A stretch of 64,000 nt of DNA from Roseibium salinum (GTDB lineage Bacteria > Pseudomonadota > Alphaproteobacteria > Rhizobiales > Stappiaceae), in contig NZ_JAPEVI010000002.1 of the NCBI RefSeq assembly GCF_026240905.1, forward strand, positions 1 through 64,000, read 5' to 3'. The notes beneath the pieces are model-generated. The model searched no databases. It was not told the origin of the DNA and worked only from the letters and a program-made list of their open reading frames with translations. Shown piece by piece: positions 35,741 to 45,385 of this stretch (positions within the stretch are counted from its first letter, which is position 1; each line of letters starts with the position of its first letter). A program made the translations under genes and the position numbers.

Positions 35741-36313
35741 ATGCCCCACCTTCCGCAAAGCCCGGACTTCGCCAGCATCGACGCAGTCGCGTCGACGACC
35801 GCAGAACAGCGGACGACCGTCCTGGCTCTGATCGGCAACCTGGTGTTCAGTTGGTCGAACAACGAGAGCCTGTTCATCTATCTTCTCGCCATCCTGCTGC
35901 AGACGGACGAGGTTTCGGCAGCCGTCGTGTTCAGCACGCTGAATACCACACGGGCGCGCCTCGACGTCATCCAGCGTCTCGCCCGCGTCAAGGTCCAGGA
36001 CGCCACGGTGGCAAAGGAGCTGGACAGCCTGATCCGGCGCTTCAACAAGGCCAGCCGGGTACGCAACGAGTTCAATCACTGCCTTTATTCACTTGGGCCA
36101 AATGGTGAAATCGCCCAGACGCAATCCATGAAGCTGCAAGAGGTGAAGGGGCAGTTGAAGTGGGGTGAGATCAAACCCATGGACGAGTTGCGCATGAAAC
36201 AGATGGTCAAGGCGATCCAGGACCTCAAAACACTCAATCGCGACATCTGGACGTTCCTGCCGAGGCTCGAGCAGGCCTGCGCAAAAGGAAAGCCGGCTCA
36301 ACGGGACGTATAA
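35741..36313 (+). CDS. Hypothetical helical protein with HEPN-like RNxxxH motif
   Basis: A 190-residue all-helical protein. The segment NNESLFIYLLAILLQTDEV is followed by two further helices and then RVRNEFNHCLYSLG at about residues 114-127. The R-x4-H pattern in RNEFNH, between helices, is the usual mark of HEPN-fold proteins, many of which are RNases in toxin or defence systems. No antitoxin gene (such as a MNT nucleotidyltransferase) is adjacent, so a toxin role is not supported. The start ATG 35741 was chosen for composition, and a weak GAGAA lies upstream. Confidence 0.55.
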   Translation: MPHLPQSPDFASIDAVASTTAEQRTTVLALIGNLVFSWSNNESLFIYLLAILLQTDEVSAAVVFSTLNTTRARLDVIQRLARVKVQDATVAKELDSLIRRFNKASRVRNEFNHCLYSLGPNGEIAQTQSMKLQEVKGQLKWGEIKPMDELRMKQMVKAIQDLKTLNRDIWTFLPRLEQACAKGKPAQRDV

Positions 36314-36335
36314 AGTGCTGTTGTCGCGCCTTGGA

Positions 36336-37106
36336 TCACGGTCCTTGAAACGATGACGAATGCTGCTGCGGCAGCACAGACGACGGCGGCGACCAGTTCT
36401 GATCAAGATAACGGCCGTCGAACTGCGCAAAGAGCGCTGCCTGCTCCTCGTCAACGATTTCAACTTCGCCATGACGGATGTGAAACAGATTGGTCTCGCG
36501 CAGATAGCGCAGCACGCGGTTGAGATGTGCCGGTGTCAGGCCGAGCGCATCGGCGATCTGGCTTTGACTGAGCGGGCAAGCGTAGATGCTCCCGGAGCAT
36601 TTGCCGATCAGTTGAAGACGGGCCTTGAGTTCGAGGAAAAAATGCGCGACCCGCTCGGCACCCGGACGCCGGCCGACGCTGGCGAGACGTTCTACAAGCA
36701 GAGCCTCGTCTCGCGAACCCGACCAGAGAATGCCGGCAGCAACGCGGGGCGTTTCGTCGAGCAAGTCAAGCAGCGTATTTGAATCGAGCTCGTGAACCGC
36801 GGACACGTTGAGCAAGGAGCCCCTCAGGTCTGCGCTGCGCAGCATCAGACCACGCAAGCCGACAATATCGCCCGGCACCGCAATGTCGACGATCTGGCGC
36901 GCGCCGTTCGCGAGCATACTGAACGTGAAAGCCCAGCCTTCGGCGACAAGAAACGCCTTCTGCCGGCCGGACTGCCTGAAACGCAACTCCTCACCCTTTT
37001 CCAGTATTTTGGGTCTTCCAAGGACACGCGCGAATGCGGCAAATTCATTGGGCGGAATAGTGGAGAAAGCGTCGAGCTTTCTTTTGAAATTGGCAATAGT
37101 ATGCAT
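36336..37106 (-). CDS. Crp/Fnr-family transcriptional regulator
   Basis: A 256-residue regulator with an N-terminal cyclic-nucleotide-type beta-roll (residues 25-120; VAEGWAFTFSMLANGARQIVDIAVPGDIVGL) and a C-terminal helix-turn-helix, LSQSQIADALGLTPAHLNRVLRYL. It lacks the Fnr-type cysteines near the N-terminus, so it is not an oxygen-sensing iron-sulfur Fnr. This layout is common for rhizobial Crp-like proteins of unknown signal. A perfect 7+4+7 inverted repeat lies 120 bases upstream of its start. Confidence 0.9.
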   Translation of the reverse strand: MHTIANFKRKLDAFSTIPPNEFAAFARVLGRPKILEKGEELRFRQSGRQKAFLVAEGWAFTFSMLANGARQIVDIAVPGDIVGLRGLMLRSADLRGSLLNVSAVHELDSNTLLDLLDETPRVAAGILWSGSRDEALLVERLASVGRRPGAERVAHFFLELKARLQLIGKCSGSIYACPLSQSQIADALGLTPAHLNRVLRYLRETNLFHIRHGEVEIVDEEQAALFAQFDGRYLDQNWSPPSSVLPQQHSSSFQGP

Positions 37107-37225
37107 TGTCTGCTCTCCAACCGATGTAATAAAACCGAAAGAGCAACAAACAAGTTCCCGCGGCCCGTGGACATTTCCGAAAAGCCGGAATTGTCATCGA
37201 TCGACGCGAGAATGATCAACCGTCG

Positions 37226-37243
37226 TCATGTAAAGCTACATGA
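37226..37243. promoter_or_regulatory. Inverted repeat upstream of the Crp/Fnr gene, possible operator
   Basis: TCATGTA-AAGC-TACATGA, a perfect 7-bp inverted repeat with a 4-base spacer, 120 bases upstream of the start at 37106. The size suits a dimeric regulator, perhaps the adjacent Crp/Fnr protein itself. It does not match the CRP or FNR consensus. Confidence 0.4.
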
Positions 37244-37612
37244 GAACAGTCCAATGCGGACCTTCTGAACCAGAAAGGCGGATTGGATCGTAACGTTGCA
37301 CTTTTTGTCCTACACACACCATACGGCCGCTGCACCCGTAAGCACTTCGAGCTCAGAAACCGCAATTTCAATTTTTTATTTTGTTCATGAATAAACTCAT
37401 GACTTGGAAAGCATAGCATATTTACTGACAATTGTATCAAATACGGCGATCAGGGCAGCCACTTTGTGTTTCACGGGTTATGTTATTCGACCCCGATGAC
37501 GTAAGGTTCTGCTCATTGACCTTGCGTCCGCTCGTTTCCAGGCCTGCGCGCCATGTGCCCGGCGACGCGCGCTGACAGAAGATGGCACCTGCCTGCGCAG
37601 GTATTGGAACCA

Positions 37613-37653
37613 CCAAAAAGAAAGACCGACAACCGGATGTGTGGTTGTCGGTC
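37613..37653 (-). terminator. Intrinsic terminator of the RTX gene
   Basis: Read on the minus strand, GACCGACAACC (37653-37643) pairs perfectly with GGTTGTCGGTC (37634-37624), followed by TTTCTTTTTGG. It lies 66 bases past the RTX stop codon. Confidence 0.85.
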
Positions 37654-37718
37654 GAGTTCCGGACGCTGTTGCCTGCAGGGCCTGGGCAGGGCGCCTGGAT
37701 GCCCCGCCCTTCCTCCGT

Positions 37719-38321
37719 TCAGGAGATCACGAAATAGCCGTCCGGATTGTCCTGAAGGTCATTCACGTCAACATTGTTGAGCGTCACCGTGTCGCCGTGA
37801 CCGAGATCGATCACGGTATCGGCGCCCACCTGGGTTGCCCTTGCGGCGACATCGGCCGGCGACGATATGCCGGTATCGTTGATGTTTGTGGAGATTTGCA
37901 ACATGTCCCCGGCTTCGAAATCCATGACCGCATCGTGACCGCCGCCGCCGGTGAACACGAATACATCACTGCCGCTGCCTCCGAACATAACGTCATGGCC
38001 GGCGCCGCCGTCCAGGATGTCCGTGCCGTCACTGCCGAAGAGAATGTCATGACCGTCGCCGCCGGCAAGGTAGTCGTTACCCTCGCCGCCCATAAGGCTA
38101 TCGTGGCCCTTGTCGCCTGAGAGCACGTCGTCACCGCCTTCGCCAAATACCACGTCGTGACCTTTGCCGCCGGACAGGACGTCATCGCCGTCGCCTCCGA
38201 AGAGGGTATCGCGCCCGCCGTTTCCGAAGAGGACATCGTCGCCCTCCAAGCCGAATATGAAGTCGTGAGATTGGGTGCCTTCCAGGAAGTCCTGAAAGGC
38301 ACTGCCTTCTATTGTTGCCAT
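37719..38321 (-). CDS. RTX calcium-binding repeat protein
   Basis: A 200-residue protein made largely of RTX nonapeptides (GGxGxDxxx type): GLEGDDVLFGNGGRDTLFG is near residue 24, and further units such as GGEGNDYLAGGDGHDILFG continue to about residue 125. A C-terminal region (VFVFTGGGGHDAVMDFEAGD) resembles the secretion-signal-bearing end of type I substrates. There is no enzymatic domain. It is probably secreted by a type I system, and the nearest one is encoded 4 kb upstream, though that link is inference. The high share of His in place of Asn at repeat position 5 (GHD) is notable. It has its own terminator. Confidence 0.9.
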   Translation of the reverse strand: MATIEGSAFQDFLEGTQSHDFIFGLEGDDVLFGNGGRDTLFGGDGDDVLSGGKGHDVVFGEGGDDVLSGDKGHDSLMGGEGNDYLAGGDGHDILFGSDGTDILDGGAGHDVMFGGSGSDVFVFTGGGGHDAVMDFEAGDMLQISTNINDTGISSPADVAARATQVGADTVIDLGHGDTVTLNNVDVNDLQDNPDGYFVIS

Positions 38322-38697
38322 GTAACTGTCCCGCTGTTCATTGGAGGGGTGTGGTCCGGCACCGTTGGCTGGTCGTGACCGTGGAGCGCGCCGCCTCTGC
38401 GGCAGCGCACAATATACACTATAGAATTTCTCCAGATAATGGAGTCCAAATTGTGTTCATTTCAGTAAAAAACGAAGACTATTAAATTCGTTACAAGTTA
38501 TTTTCGCATGCATTGCTTAAAATATACTTCGAATTTTGAGTTATTTTAGCTCGCCATTTGACCCCTGCACGTCCGAAAAGGCAGCAAGAATGGCAGTCAG
38601 GCGACAGCGGCTGCATTCGGGCAGGCCCGCAAGTGAGCGTATTCCGGTTATCGAGTTGTTGCAGGCGCAGTTCGGCAGCATGCGTGCCGTCAGCCCG
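38322..38697. other. Gene-free stretch upstream of the RTX gene
   Basis: About 375 bases, with a distinctly AT-rich core at 38400-38545 that probably holds the RTX promoter. No ribosome-site-backed reading frame or inverted repeat of note was found. Confidence 0.4.
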
Positions 38698-39129
38698 TCA
38701 CTGATGCCGCACCACATAGACCGACTGCCTGGCGTGGCGGACCACCCGGGCGGCGTTCGGGCCGAGCAGGTAGTCGCTGAGCTCCGGCCGATGGGCCCCG
38801 AGCACGATGAGGTCGCAGTTCAGATTGTCCGCGGCCTTCATGATCTCGCTGTAGATGGTGCCATGGACGATATGGCCCTTGACGCTTTCGGGATCCGCCG
38901 CGTGTTCGGAAAGGAAATTCTTCAGCGCCTGCCTTGCCCGGTCAAGGACCTTTCCTTCCTCGCCGGGCAGGAAATAGGACCCGACGATCGGCATGGAATA
39001 GGTGGGTACCACGGTCACCACGTGAAGCTCGTCCTTTCGAAGGCCCGCCAGCTCTTCGGCTGATTTCAGAAGCCCTTTCGCGTCTTCGGGTTCGGCGATG
39101 TCGAGCGATACGAGGATTCTTCCAGGCAT
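38698..39129 (-). CDS. TRAP-associated universal stress protein (UspA family)
   Basis: A 143-residue single-domain UspA protein starting MPGRILVSLDIAEP. The C-terminal ATP-binding motif is partly kept: LIVLGAHRPELSDYLLGPNAARVVRHA (G-x2-x9-G pattern), ending SVYVVRHQ. It lies 31 bases downstream of the TRAP permease gene on the same strand. UspA proteins encoded with TRAP transporters (for example TeaD of the ectoine transporter) are known to tune transport. I infer the same here. Confidence 0.9.
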   Translation of the reverse strand: MPGRILVSLDIAEPEDAKGLLKSAEELAGLRKDELHVVTVVPTYSMPIVGSYFLPGEEGKVLDRARQALKNFLSEHAADPESVKGHIVHGTIYSEIMKAADNLNCDLIVLGAHRPELSDYLLGPNAARVVRHARQSVYVVRHQ

Positions 39130-39160
39130 TGGTGTTCTCCTGCTTTGGAGCGAGATGCGT

Positions 39161-41787
39161 TTAGAATGCGGGCACTGTCTGACGGCGGCGCTGCATCAGC
39201 ACCACGAGGCCGAGAAGCAGGAGTGCGGGAATGTAGAACACTTCCTTGGCAATCCGTTCCGCAGGCAACTGGATCTTGGAGACCACCACGCTTTCGTCGC
39301 CGTAGTAATCATAGCCCTTGAGCTGAGGGAAATAGGGAGTTCCGGCAAGGGGTTCTTCCAGGATCATTTTGTCCCCGTCCTCCATCGCCATCAGGCCGAC
39401 ATTGAAGAGACGATCGGTCCCTTCGGCTTTCGGGCCGAGTTCAACGACCAGCGTCAGATCCCTGATCTTGTCGGGGTTGTCGAAATCAGGCCCTGAAACG
39501 ACCATCCGGAGCGTCCCCCCGTCCTCGACCTCACCTGCCAGTTCAATGAGCTCGGTTCCCGGCCGGTCGACAAATGGCGGCTGGACGTAATCGAGCCAGA
39601 AGCCGGGACGGAACAGCGTGAAGGCGACCAGGAGCAAGGCAACCGTCTCCCAGATCCGGCTTCGCGCCAGGAAATAACCTTGCGTCGCGGCGGCAAAGAG
39701 CATCATTGCGGTCACCCCGACAATGAAAATGAAAACCGCCTTCGCCGGGCCGACGTCAATCAGCAGCAGCTCGGTATTGAAGATGAACAGGAAGGGCAGG
39801 AGAGCCGTGCGGATATCGTAGGCGAAGCCCTGGATCCCGGTGCGGATCGGATCGCCTCCCGATATCGCGGCGGCGGCAAAGGCCGCCAGGCCCACCGGAG
39901 GCGTGTCGTCGGCCAGAATGCCGAAGTAGAACACGAAGAGATGAACGGCAACGAGCGGCACGATTAACCCGTTCTGGGCCCCCACCGCCACGATCACCGG
40001 TGCCATGAGGGATGAGACCACGATATAGTTGGCCGTCGTCGGTAGCCCCATGCCCAGGATCAGGCTCATGACCGCCACGAGCAACAGCATGACCATGATG
40101 CTTCCGCCGGACAGAAATTCCACGAATTCACCGACCACCTGGTGAAGACCGGTCAGCGACACCGTGCCCACAATGACGCCTGCTGCGCCCGTCGCGACAC
40201 CGATGCCGATCATGCTGCGGGCTCCGGCGATCATGCCCTGGACGAAGTCGTGTCCACCCTGCTTCCAGGCATTGCCCATGTCACCGCTTGCCCGAAAGAG
40301 TGCCTTAAGGGGCCGCTGGGTCAGCACGATCACAAGCATGGCGATGGTTGCCCAATAGGCGGAGGTGGTCGGCGAAAGCCGCTCGATGAGAATGCACCAG
40401 ATCAGAACGACGATGGGCAATATGAAGTGGAAGCCGGTGACGGCGACATCCCAGGCCCGCGGCAATTCCTCAAGCGGGGCGTTCGGGTCGTCCATTTCCA
40501 GTTCGGGGTGCCGCGACGCCAGGCCGATCAGGAAAACGTAGGCGGCAAGGAAAATGACGGAGGCAACCGTGAAGGTGAGGTTCGGAAAAGCCACCTTGAT
40601 CCAGCCGAGACCGTAATAAACCACTGCGGCAAGGATGCACATGGCGAGGAAACCGAACAGAACCCCGGAGAGGCGTTGAGCGATGGTTGCGGTAATCGTC
40701 GGGCGTTTCATGCCCTGCAACCCGAGTTTCAGCGCTTCCAGGTGAACGATATAGACAAGCGCGATGTAGGAAATGACCGCAGGCAGGAAGGCGTGCTTGA
40801 TAAGTTCGGGATAGGATATGCCGGTGAATTCGGAAATCAGAAAGGCGGCGGCGCCCATGACGGGTGGAGTGAGCTGGCCGTTGGTGGAGGATGCGACTTC
40901 CACGGCGCCCGCCTTTTCCGCCTTGAAGCCGGTGCGTTTCATCAGCGGGATCGTAAACGTGCCGGTTGTCACCACGTTGGCGATGGACGAACCTGAGTAG
41001 AGACCGGAAAGCGCCGAGGCGACGACGGCCGCCTTGGCCGGCCCGCCGCGCAAGTGGCCCAGCAGCGCGAAGGCAAGCTTGATGAAATAGTTGCCCGCGC
41101 CGGCTTTCTCCAGGAGGGAGCCGAAAAGCACGAACAGGAAAATCATGGATGCGGAAACGCCGAGGGCAACGCCGAAAACCCCCTCGGACTGCATCCAGAA
41201 ATGCCACATGGCCTTGCCAAGGGACGCCCCCTCCACTGGATCGCATCCGGCATGAAGTCGACGTGGCCGAAAAAGACATAGAACACAAAGACCGAGGCCA
41301 CGATTACCAGCGGCAGTCCGAGCGACCGGTAGACCGCAAGGGCGAGACTTGTCATGCCGATGATGGAAATGATGATGTCGGAAGTCGTCGGCAGGCCGGC
41401 CCGGTTGGCGATGCTTTCCTTGAAGAAAAACAGGTAAAGACAGGACGAGACCCCGAGAATGGCGAGGATCCAGTCGTAGAACGGCACCCGGTCGCGGGGA
41501 GCCGATTTGAACAGCGGATAGGCCAGGCTGGCCAGCGCGAGTGCAAAGGCCAGATGGAACTGGCGGGCCTCCTGGTTGTTGAAGACCACGTTGACGCCAA
41601 GCAGTTCCGTCAGAACGTAGGGAATGTTGGAGGCGATATAAAGCTGGAAACCGGACCAGACGAACGCGAGCGCGAGAATGAACGTGCCGGCGGTTCCGGC
41701 GGCCGATCGCGCGCCGGTTTCGACCTCGGCAACCATCATATCCACATCGACGTCCTTGTTTCGCCGAGTGTCGTTTTCAGCAGACAT
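39161..41787 (-). pseudogene. TRAP transporter fused permease (DctQM type, TAXI system), one-base frameshift
   Basis: The fused small and large membrane subunits of a TRAP-TAXI transporter. ATG 41787 has the ribosome site GGAGGG. The frame breaks at the C-run 41227-41231 (G-run on the coding strand). The upstream part ends FFGHVDFMPDAIQW and the downstream part resumes GASLGKAMWHFWMQ in another frame. One extra G restores an 875-residue protein, normal for this family. The large-subunit marks are intact (GSLLEKAGAGNYFIKLAFALLG, SGLYSGSSIANVVTTGTFTIP, NGQLTPPVMGAAAFL). It follows the TAXI binding-protein gene after a terminator hairpin. It is probably functional in the cell. Confidence 0.88.
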
Positions 41788-41903
41788 GCTTCGTCCCTCC
41801 ACCTGCACCCGGCAATTCAGAGTGCGTTGCCCCTCGTGGCCGGGTTATTCGCCCGGCTGCAGCCTTTTCCGGAGAAGGCCGCTTGTCATTGTTTTTGGAT
41901 GAT

Positions 41904-41939
41904 AGAAACAAAATGCCGGGCAGGAGAACCCCGCCCGGC
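41904..41939 (-). terminator. Hairpin between TAXI binding-protein and TRAP permease genes
   Basis: On the minus strand GCCGGGC (41939-41933) pairs with GCCCGGC (41921-41915), followed by ATTTTGTTTC. It starts 15 bases past the binding-protein stop and would reduce transcription of the permease. Confidence 0.75.
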
Positions 41940-41953
41940 GAAATCGGCGTGGA

Positions 41954-42916
41954 TTACATCCAGCCGCGTTCGGTATAGTACTTCTCGGCACCCGGATGAA
42001 GCGGAGCGGACAGGCCGTCCTTGATCATCTCTTCTTCCTTCAGGTTGGCGAAGGCAGGATGCAGTTTCGTGAAGGCGTCGAAGTTGTCGAACACGGCCTT
42101 GACCACCGTATAGACGACCTCGTCGGAGACGTCCGCGGAGGTAATGAAGGTTGCGCCGACACCGAAGGTGGTCACGTCTTCATCAGTGCCCTTGTACGTG
42201 CCTGCCGGAATGGTGGCGATGCGGTAGTACGGGTTTTCCTCGACCAGCTTGTCGATCGGCTCGCCCGCGACCGATACGAGTTCAACGTCGCAGGTGGTCG
42301 CCGCTTCCGTGATCGCCGCAGCCGGGTGACCGATGGTGTAGATCATGGCGTCGATCTTGCCGTCGCAGAGCGCCTGGGCCATTTCGGAGCCCTTCAGTTC
42401 CGCAGCCAGGGCAAAGTCATCCATGGTCATGCCAAAAGCGTCCATGACAACTTCCATCGTGGCGCGCTGGCCGGAGCCGGGGTTGCCGACATTGACCTTT
42501 TTGCCCTTGAGATCTTCAAAACCGGAAATGCCGGTTTCCTTGCGGGCGACAAGCGTAAACGGCTCGGGATGAACGGAGAAGACAGCCCGTTCCTTTTCGA
42601 AAGGCCCCTGCTCTTCGAACTTGGAGGTGCCGTGATAGGCGTGATGCTGCCAATCGGACTGGGCAACGCCGAATTCCAGTTCACCTGCACGTACGGTGTT
42701 GATATTGTAGACGGAGCCTCCGGTGGATTCCGCGGAGCAGCGGATGCCGTGTTCCTTGCGGTCCTTGTTGACCAGACGGCAGATCGCGCCGCCGGTCGGG
42801 TAGTACACGCCGGTAACGCCGCCGGTTCCGATCGAAATGAATTCCTCGGCGCCCGCAACGGACGTTGTAAGGCCGAGTGCCAATGCCCCGGCGATTGCAG
42901 TTTGCTTGAACTTCAT
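41954..42916 (-). CDS. TAXI-family TRAP solute-binding protein
   Basis: A 320-residue periplasmic receptor. The signal peptide [20 protein letters not shown] ends near AGAEE. The mature protein starts [26 protein letters not shown], the classic TAXI opening, and continues with [25 protein letters not shown] and [16 protein letters not shown] receptors bind organic or amino acids such as glutamate or 2-oxoglutarate. The cargo here is unknown. The neighbouring aminotransferase and BKACE genes suggest an amino or keto acid. Confidence 0.93.
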   Translation of the reverse strand: MKFKQTAIAGALALGLTTSVAGAEEFISIGTGGVTGVYYPTGGAICRLVNKDRKEHGIRCSAESTGGSVYNINTVRAGELEFGVAQSDWQHHAYHGTSKFEEQGPFEKERAVFSVHPEPFTLVARKETGISGFEDLKGKKVNVGNPGSGQRATMEVVMDAFGMTMDDFALAAELKGSEMAQALCDGKIDAMIYTIGHPAAAITEAATTCDVELVSVAGEPIDKLVEENPYYRIATIPAGTYKGTDEDVTTFGVGATFITSADVSDEVVYTVVKAVFDNFDAFTKLHPAFANLKEEEMIKDGLSAPLHPGAEKYYTERGWM

Positions 42917-43050
42917 AGTGGTTTCCCCTGTTCTTTGCAGTGGCGACGGTTGCAGTCCAGTCGCCATTAAACACAACCATGACTGGCAGTGAAAGTCCTT
43001 AGATGCGATCATGTTGCCGCACGCTGTCTCCGGTTATAACCTCCTCTTGT

Positions 43051-44388
43051 TCATGTTCTGCCGGTTGATCCGATCGCTGCATCGACTGCAGCGCCGAGAC
43101 GGTCGACGATCGCCTCGATATCTCCCTTCGTTGAGATGAAGGGAGGAGCTATCAGGACGTGATCTCCCTCACGCCCGTCGATCGTGCCCCCCATGGGATA
43201 GACCATGAGGCCACGGTCCATGGCCTCCCGCTTGATATGTGCGTTGACCTTGAGCACAGGATCGAACGGTGCCTTTGTTTCCTTGTTTTCAACAAGTTCG
43301 ATGGCCTGGAACAATCCCCGGCCGCGGATATCCCCGACATTGGCGTTCTGGCCGAAGCGCTTTGCCAGGCCGTCGGCGAGGTGCTCGCCCATGGCAACGA
43401 CATTCGCCAGGAGACCGTCCCGGCGAATGACCTCCTGCACGGCAAGACCCGCGGCGGCGGCCATGGGATGGCCCATATAGGTGTGGCCGTGCTGGAAAAA
43501 GCCGGATCCCTGTTCAAAGGCCTCGAAGATCCTGCCGCTCAGCAGCACGGCGCCGATCGGCTGGTAGCCGCCACCCAGTCCCTTGGCGATGGTCATGAGA
43601 TCCGGGCTGATGCCTTCCTGTTCGCACGCATGGAGGGTGCCGGTGCGGCCCATGCCGCACATGACCTCGTCAAGGATCAGAAGGACGCCGTAACGGTCGC
43701 AGATCTCCCGGATCTTTCGGAAATAGCCGGGTGCCGGCGGCACCGCGCCGCTGGTCGCGCCGACCACCGGCTCGGCAATGAAGGCCATGACCAGGTCTTC
43801 GCCGAGTTCCAGGATCTTCTCCTCCAGTTCCCGGGCCGCGCGCTCACCATACTCCTCTGCCGTTTCCCCTTCATGTTGATGGCGGTAGGCATAGCAGGGC
43901 GAAATGTGATGGGTCTCGATCAGCAGCGGCCTGAATTGCGTGCGGCGCCATTCGTTGCCGCCGGCCGCCAGGGCCCCCAGCGTGTTGCCGTGATAGCTCT
44001 GACGCCGCGCAATCACGTGGCGGCGCCCGTGTTCGCCGGTTTCAACGAAATACTGGCGCGCCATCTTCAGGGCCGCTTCGACGGCTTCCGAACCGCCGCT
44101 GACCAGATAGACTTTTTCGAGGCCCGCAGGCGCATCCTCGATCAGCCGGTCGCCAAGCCGTTCCGCCACATCCGTCGTGAAGAAGCCGGTATGGGCATAG
44201 GCGATCGCGTCCAGTTGCTCATGAAGCGCCTTCAGGACGTCCGGGTGACTGTGGCCGAGACAGGAGACGGCAGCGCCGCCCGAGGCGTCGATATAGGCCT
44301 TACCCTCGCTGTCGTGAATGTAAATTCCCTCGCCGCGAACGGCGACGGGAAGCCTGGAATGAATGGCGCGGTGGAGAAGATGGGTCAT
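43051..44388 (-). CDS. Class III aminotransferase
   Basis: A 445-residue pyridoxal-phosphate enzyme. Key sites are SGGSEAVEAALKMARQYF (cofactor phosphate), YHGNT, LILDEVMCGMGRTG with the PLP aspartate, and the Schiff-base lysine in TIAKGLGGGYQPIGA. Class III enzymes transfer amino groups to or from omega-amino acids or amines. It overlaps the rpiR gene upstream by four bases and lies beside the TRAP-TAXI genes. With the divergent BKACE enzyme it may remove the amino group of an imported amino acid before cleavage. Confidence 0.92.
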   Translation of the reverse strand: MTHLLHRAIHSRLPVAVRGEGIYIHDSEGKAYIDASGGAAVSCLGHSHPDVLKALHEQLDAIAYAHTGFFTTDVAERLGDRLIEDAPAGLEKVYLVSGGSEAVEAALKMARQYFVETGEHGRRHVIARRQSYHGNTLGALAAGGNEWRRTQFRPLLIETHHISPCYAYRHQHEGETAEEYGERAARELEEKILELGEDLVMAFIAEPVVGATSGAVPPAPGYFRKIREICDRYGVLLILDEVMCGMGRTGTLHACEQEGISPDLMTIAKGLGGGYQPIGAVLLSGRIFEAFEQGSGFFQHGHTYMGHPMAAAAGLAVQEVIRRDGLLANVVAMGEHLADGLAKRFGQNANVGDIRGRGLFQAIELVENKETKAPFDPVLKVNAHIKREAMDRGLMVYPMGGTIDGREGDHVLIAPPFISTKGDIEAIVDRLGAAVDAAIGSTGRT

Positions 44389-45293
44389 CGGTCTTTTTTG
44401 GGTGATGCGGCGATTGGATAGGAGCGGGATGTGGCGTGGGTGCCGAGGCTGGCGTGGTAGGCGTCCACCTGCTTCAGGGCGTCCAGCGTCTCCTCGCCGC
44501 CATGACCGGCCACCAGGACGGCCAGGATTTCCGCAAGGGCGAAGGCCGGTGTCATCGTGTGATAGAAGGACGGGCTTTCCGTCGTGACGATGATGGTGGT
44601 GGCCGCGCGCTTGGCGAGCGGGGAGACGGGGCTGTCGGTCAGCGCAACGATCGGCACGCCCATGGAATCGGCATAGTCGGCAATATCGAGCGTCAGCCGG
44701 GTATAGGGCATGACGGTGACGGCAAAGATCACGTCTTCCTTGCCCGCAAACCGGATCCTGTCCGCTCCCGTGTTGGCGAGATCGTCCAGTATGAGTGCCT
44801 TGTCGCCGAGAAGGGAAAGGATGTAGTGGAGCTGCCAGGCAATCGGGTAGCTGGCCCTGAGCCCGACGCAGAACACGCGCCGTGCCCTGGCAATCAGCTT
44901 CGCCGCTTCCACCAGCTGCTGCAGGCGCTCCGGCGCGGACATGGCCTCGATCTGGCGTGACAAGGAAGCGACGATGTCCGCCGCCAGGGCCTGGTCGCCG
45001 GCGACATGCTGGAGGCGCCTTTGATCGCGCACCCTGCTGGCAAAACCGACGGCCGGATTGCGCATCTCTTCGGCGTAGGCGTCCCGGACGGCATCATAGC
45101 CGTCGAAGCCGAGCTGTTTTGCCAGCCGTGTCATGGTCGAGGGTTGAACGCCCGCACGGCGGGCCTGCTCGCGCATGGACAGCAGCGCCACGTCGCGGGG
45201 ATTGTCGATCACGAACCGCGCAGCTTTGCCGACCTCCGCGGAAAATCCCTCGAAGGACGCGATGATCTGTGCTGCAAGCGGCGGCCGTTCCAT
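44385..45293 (-). CDS. MurR/RpiR-family transcriptional regulator
   Basis: A 302-residue regulator. The N-terminal RpiR helix-turn-helix (SMREQARRAGVQPSTMTRLAKQLGF, about residues 55-79) is followed by a SIS domain (RARRVFCVGLRASYPIAWQLHYIL; later VALTDSPVSPLAKRA). SIS domains usually sense a phosphosugar, but RpiR proteins also control amino-acid and keto-acid genes. It is co-transcribed with the aminotransferase (four-base overlap) and divergent from the BKACE gene. A perfect 12-bp palindrome sits just upstream. Confidence 0.92.
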   Translation of the reverse strand: MERPPLAAQIIASFEGFSAEVGKAARFVIDNPRDVALLSMREQARRAGVQPSTMTRLAKQLGFDGYDAVRDAYAEEMRNPAVGFASRVRDQRRLQHVAGDQALAADIVASLSRQIEAMSAPERLQQLVEAAKLIARARRVFCVGLRASYPIAWQLHYILSLLGDKALILDDLANTGADRIRFAGKEDVIFAVTVMPYTRLTLDIADYADSMGVPIVALTDSPVSPLAKRAATTIIVTTESPSFYHTMTPAFALAEILAVLVAGHGGEETLDALKQVDAYHASLGTHATSRSYPIAASPKKDR

Positions 45294-45319
45294 TTTGCGG
45301 ATCCTAGCGGCATTTTTGG

Positions 45320-45331
45320 ATGTTGCAACAT
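45320..45331. promoter_or_regulatory. Perfect palindrome ATGTTGCAACAT between rpiR and BKACE genes
   Basis: A 12-bp perfect palindrome 27 bases upstream of the rpiR start, inside the 92-base divergent promoter region. Related half-sites (TTGTTTC and GAGACAACAA) follow at about 45333-45360. It is a plausible RpiR operator controlling both directions. Confidence 0.55.
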
Positions 45332-45385
45332 TTGTTTCAATATTGGTAATGAGACAACAAATGGATCATATTCAGGGCTTGAGAA

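Larger units (their letters stand above)
37107..37718. other. Gene-free stretch upstream of the Crp/Fnr gene
   Basis: About 610 bases, AT-rich around 37340-37450, without a supportable gene. It carries the inverted repeat at 37226-37243, the repeated palindrome TCATGA (around 37385-37402) and the terminator of the RTX gene at its right end. The rest shows nothing I can name. Confidence 0.5.
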
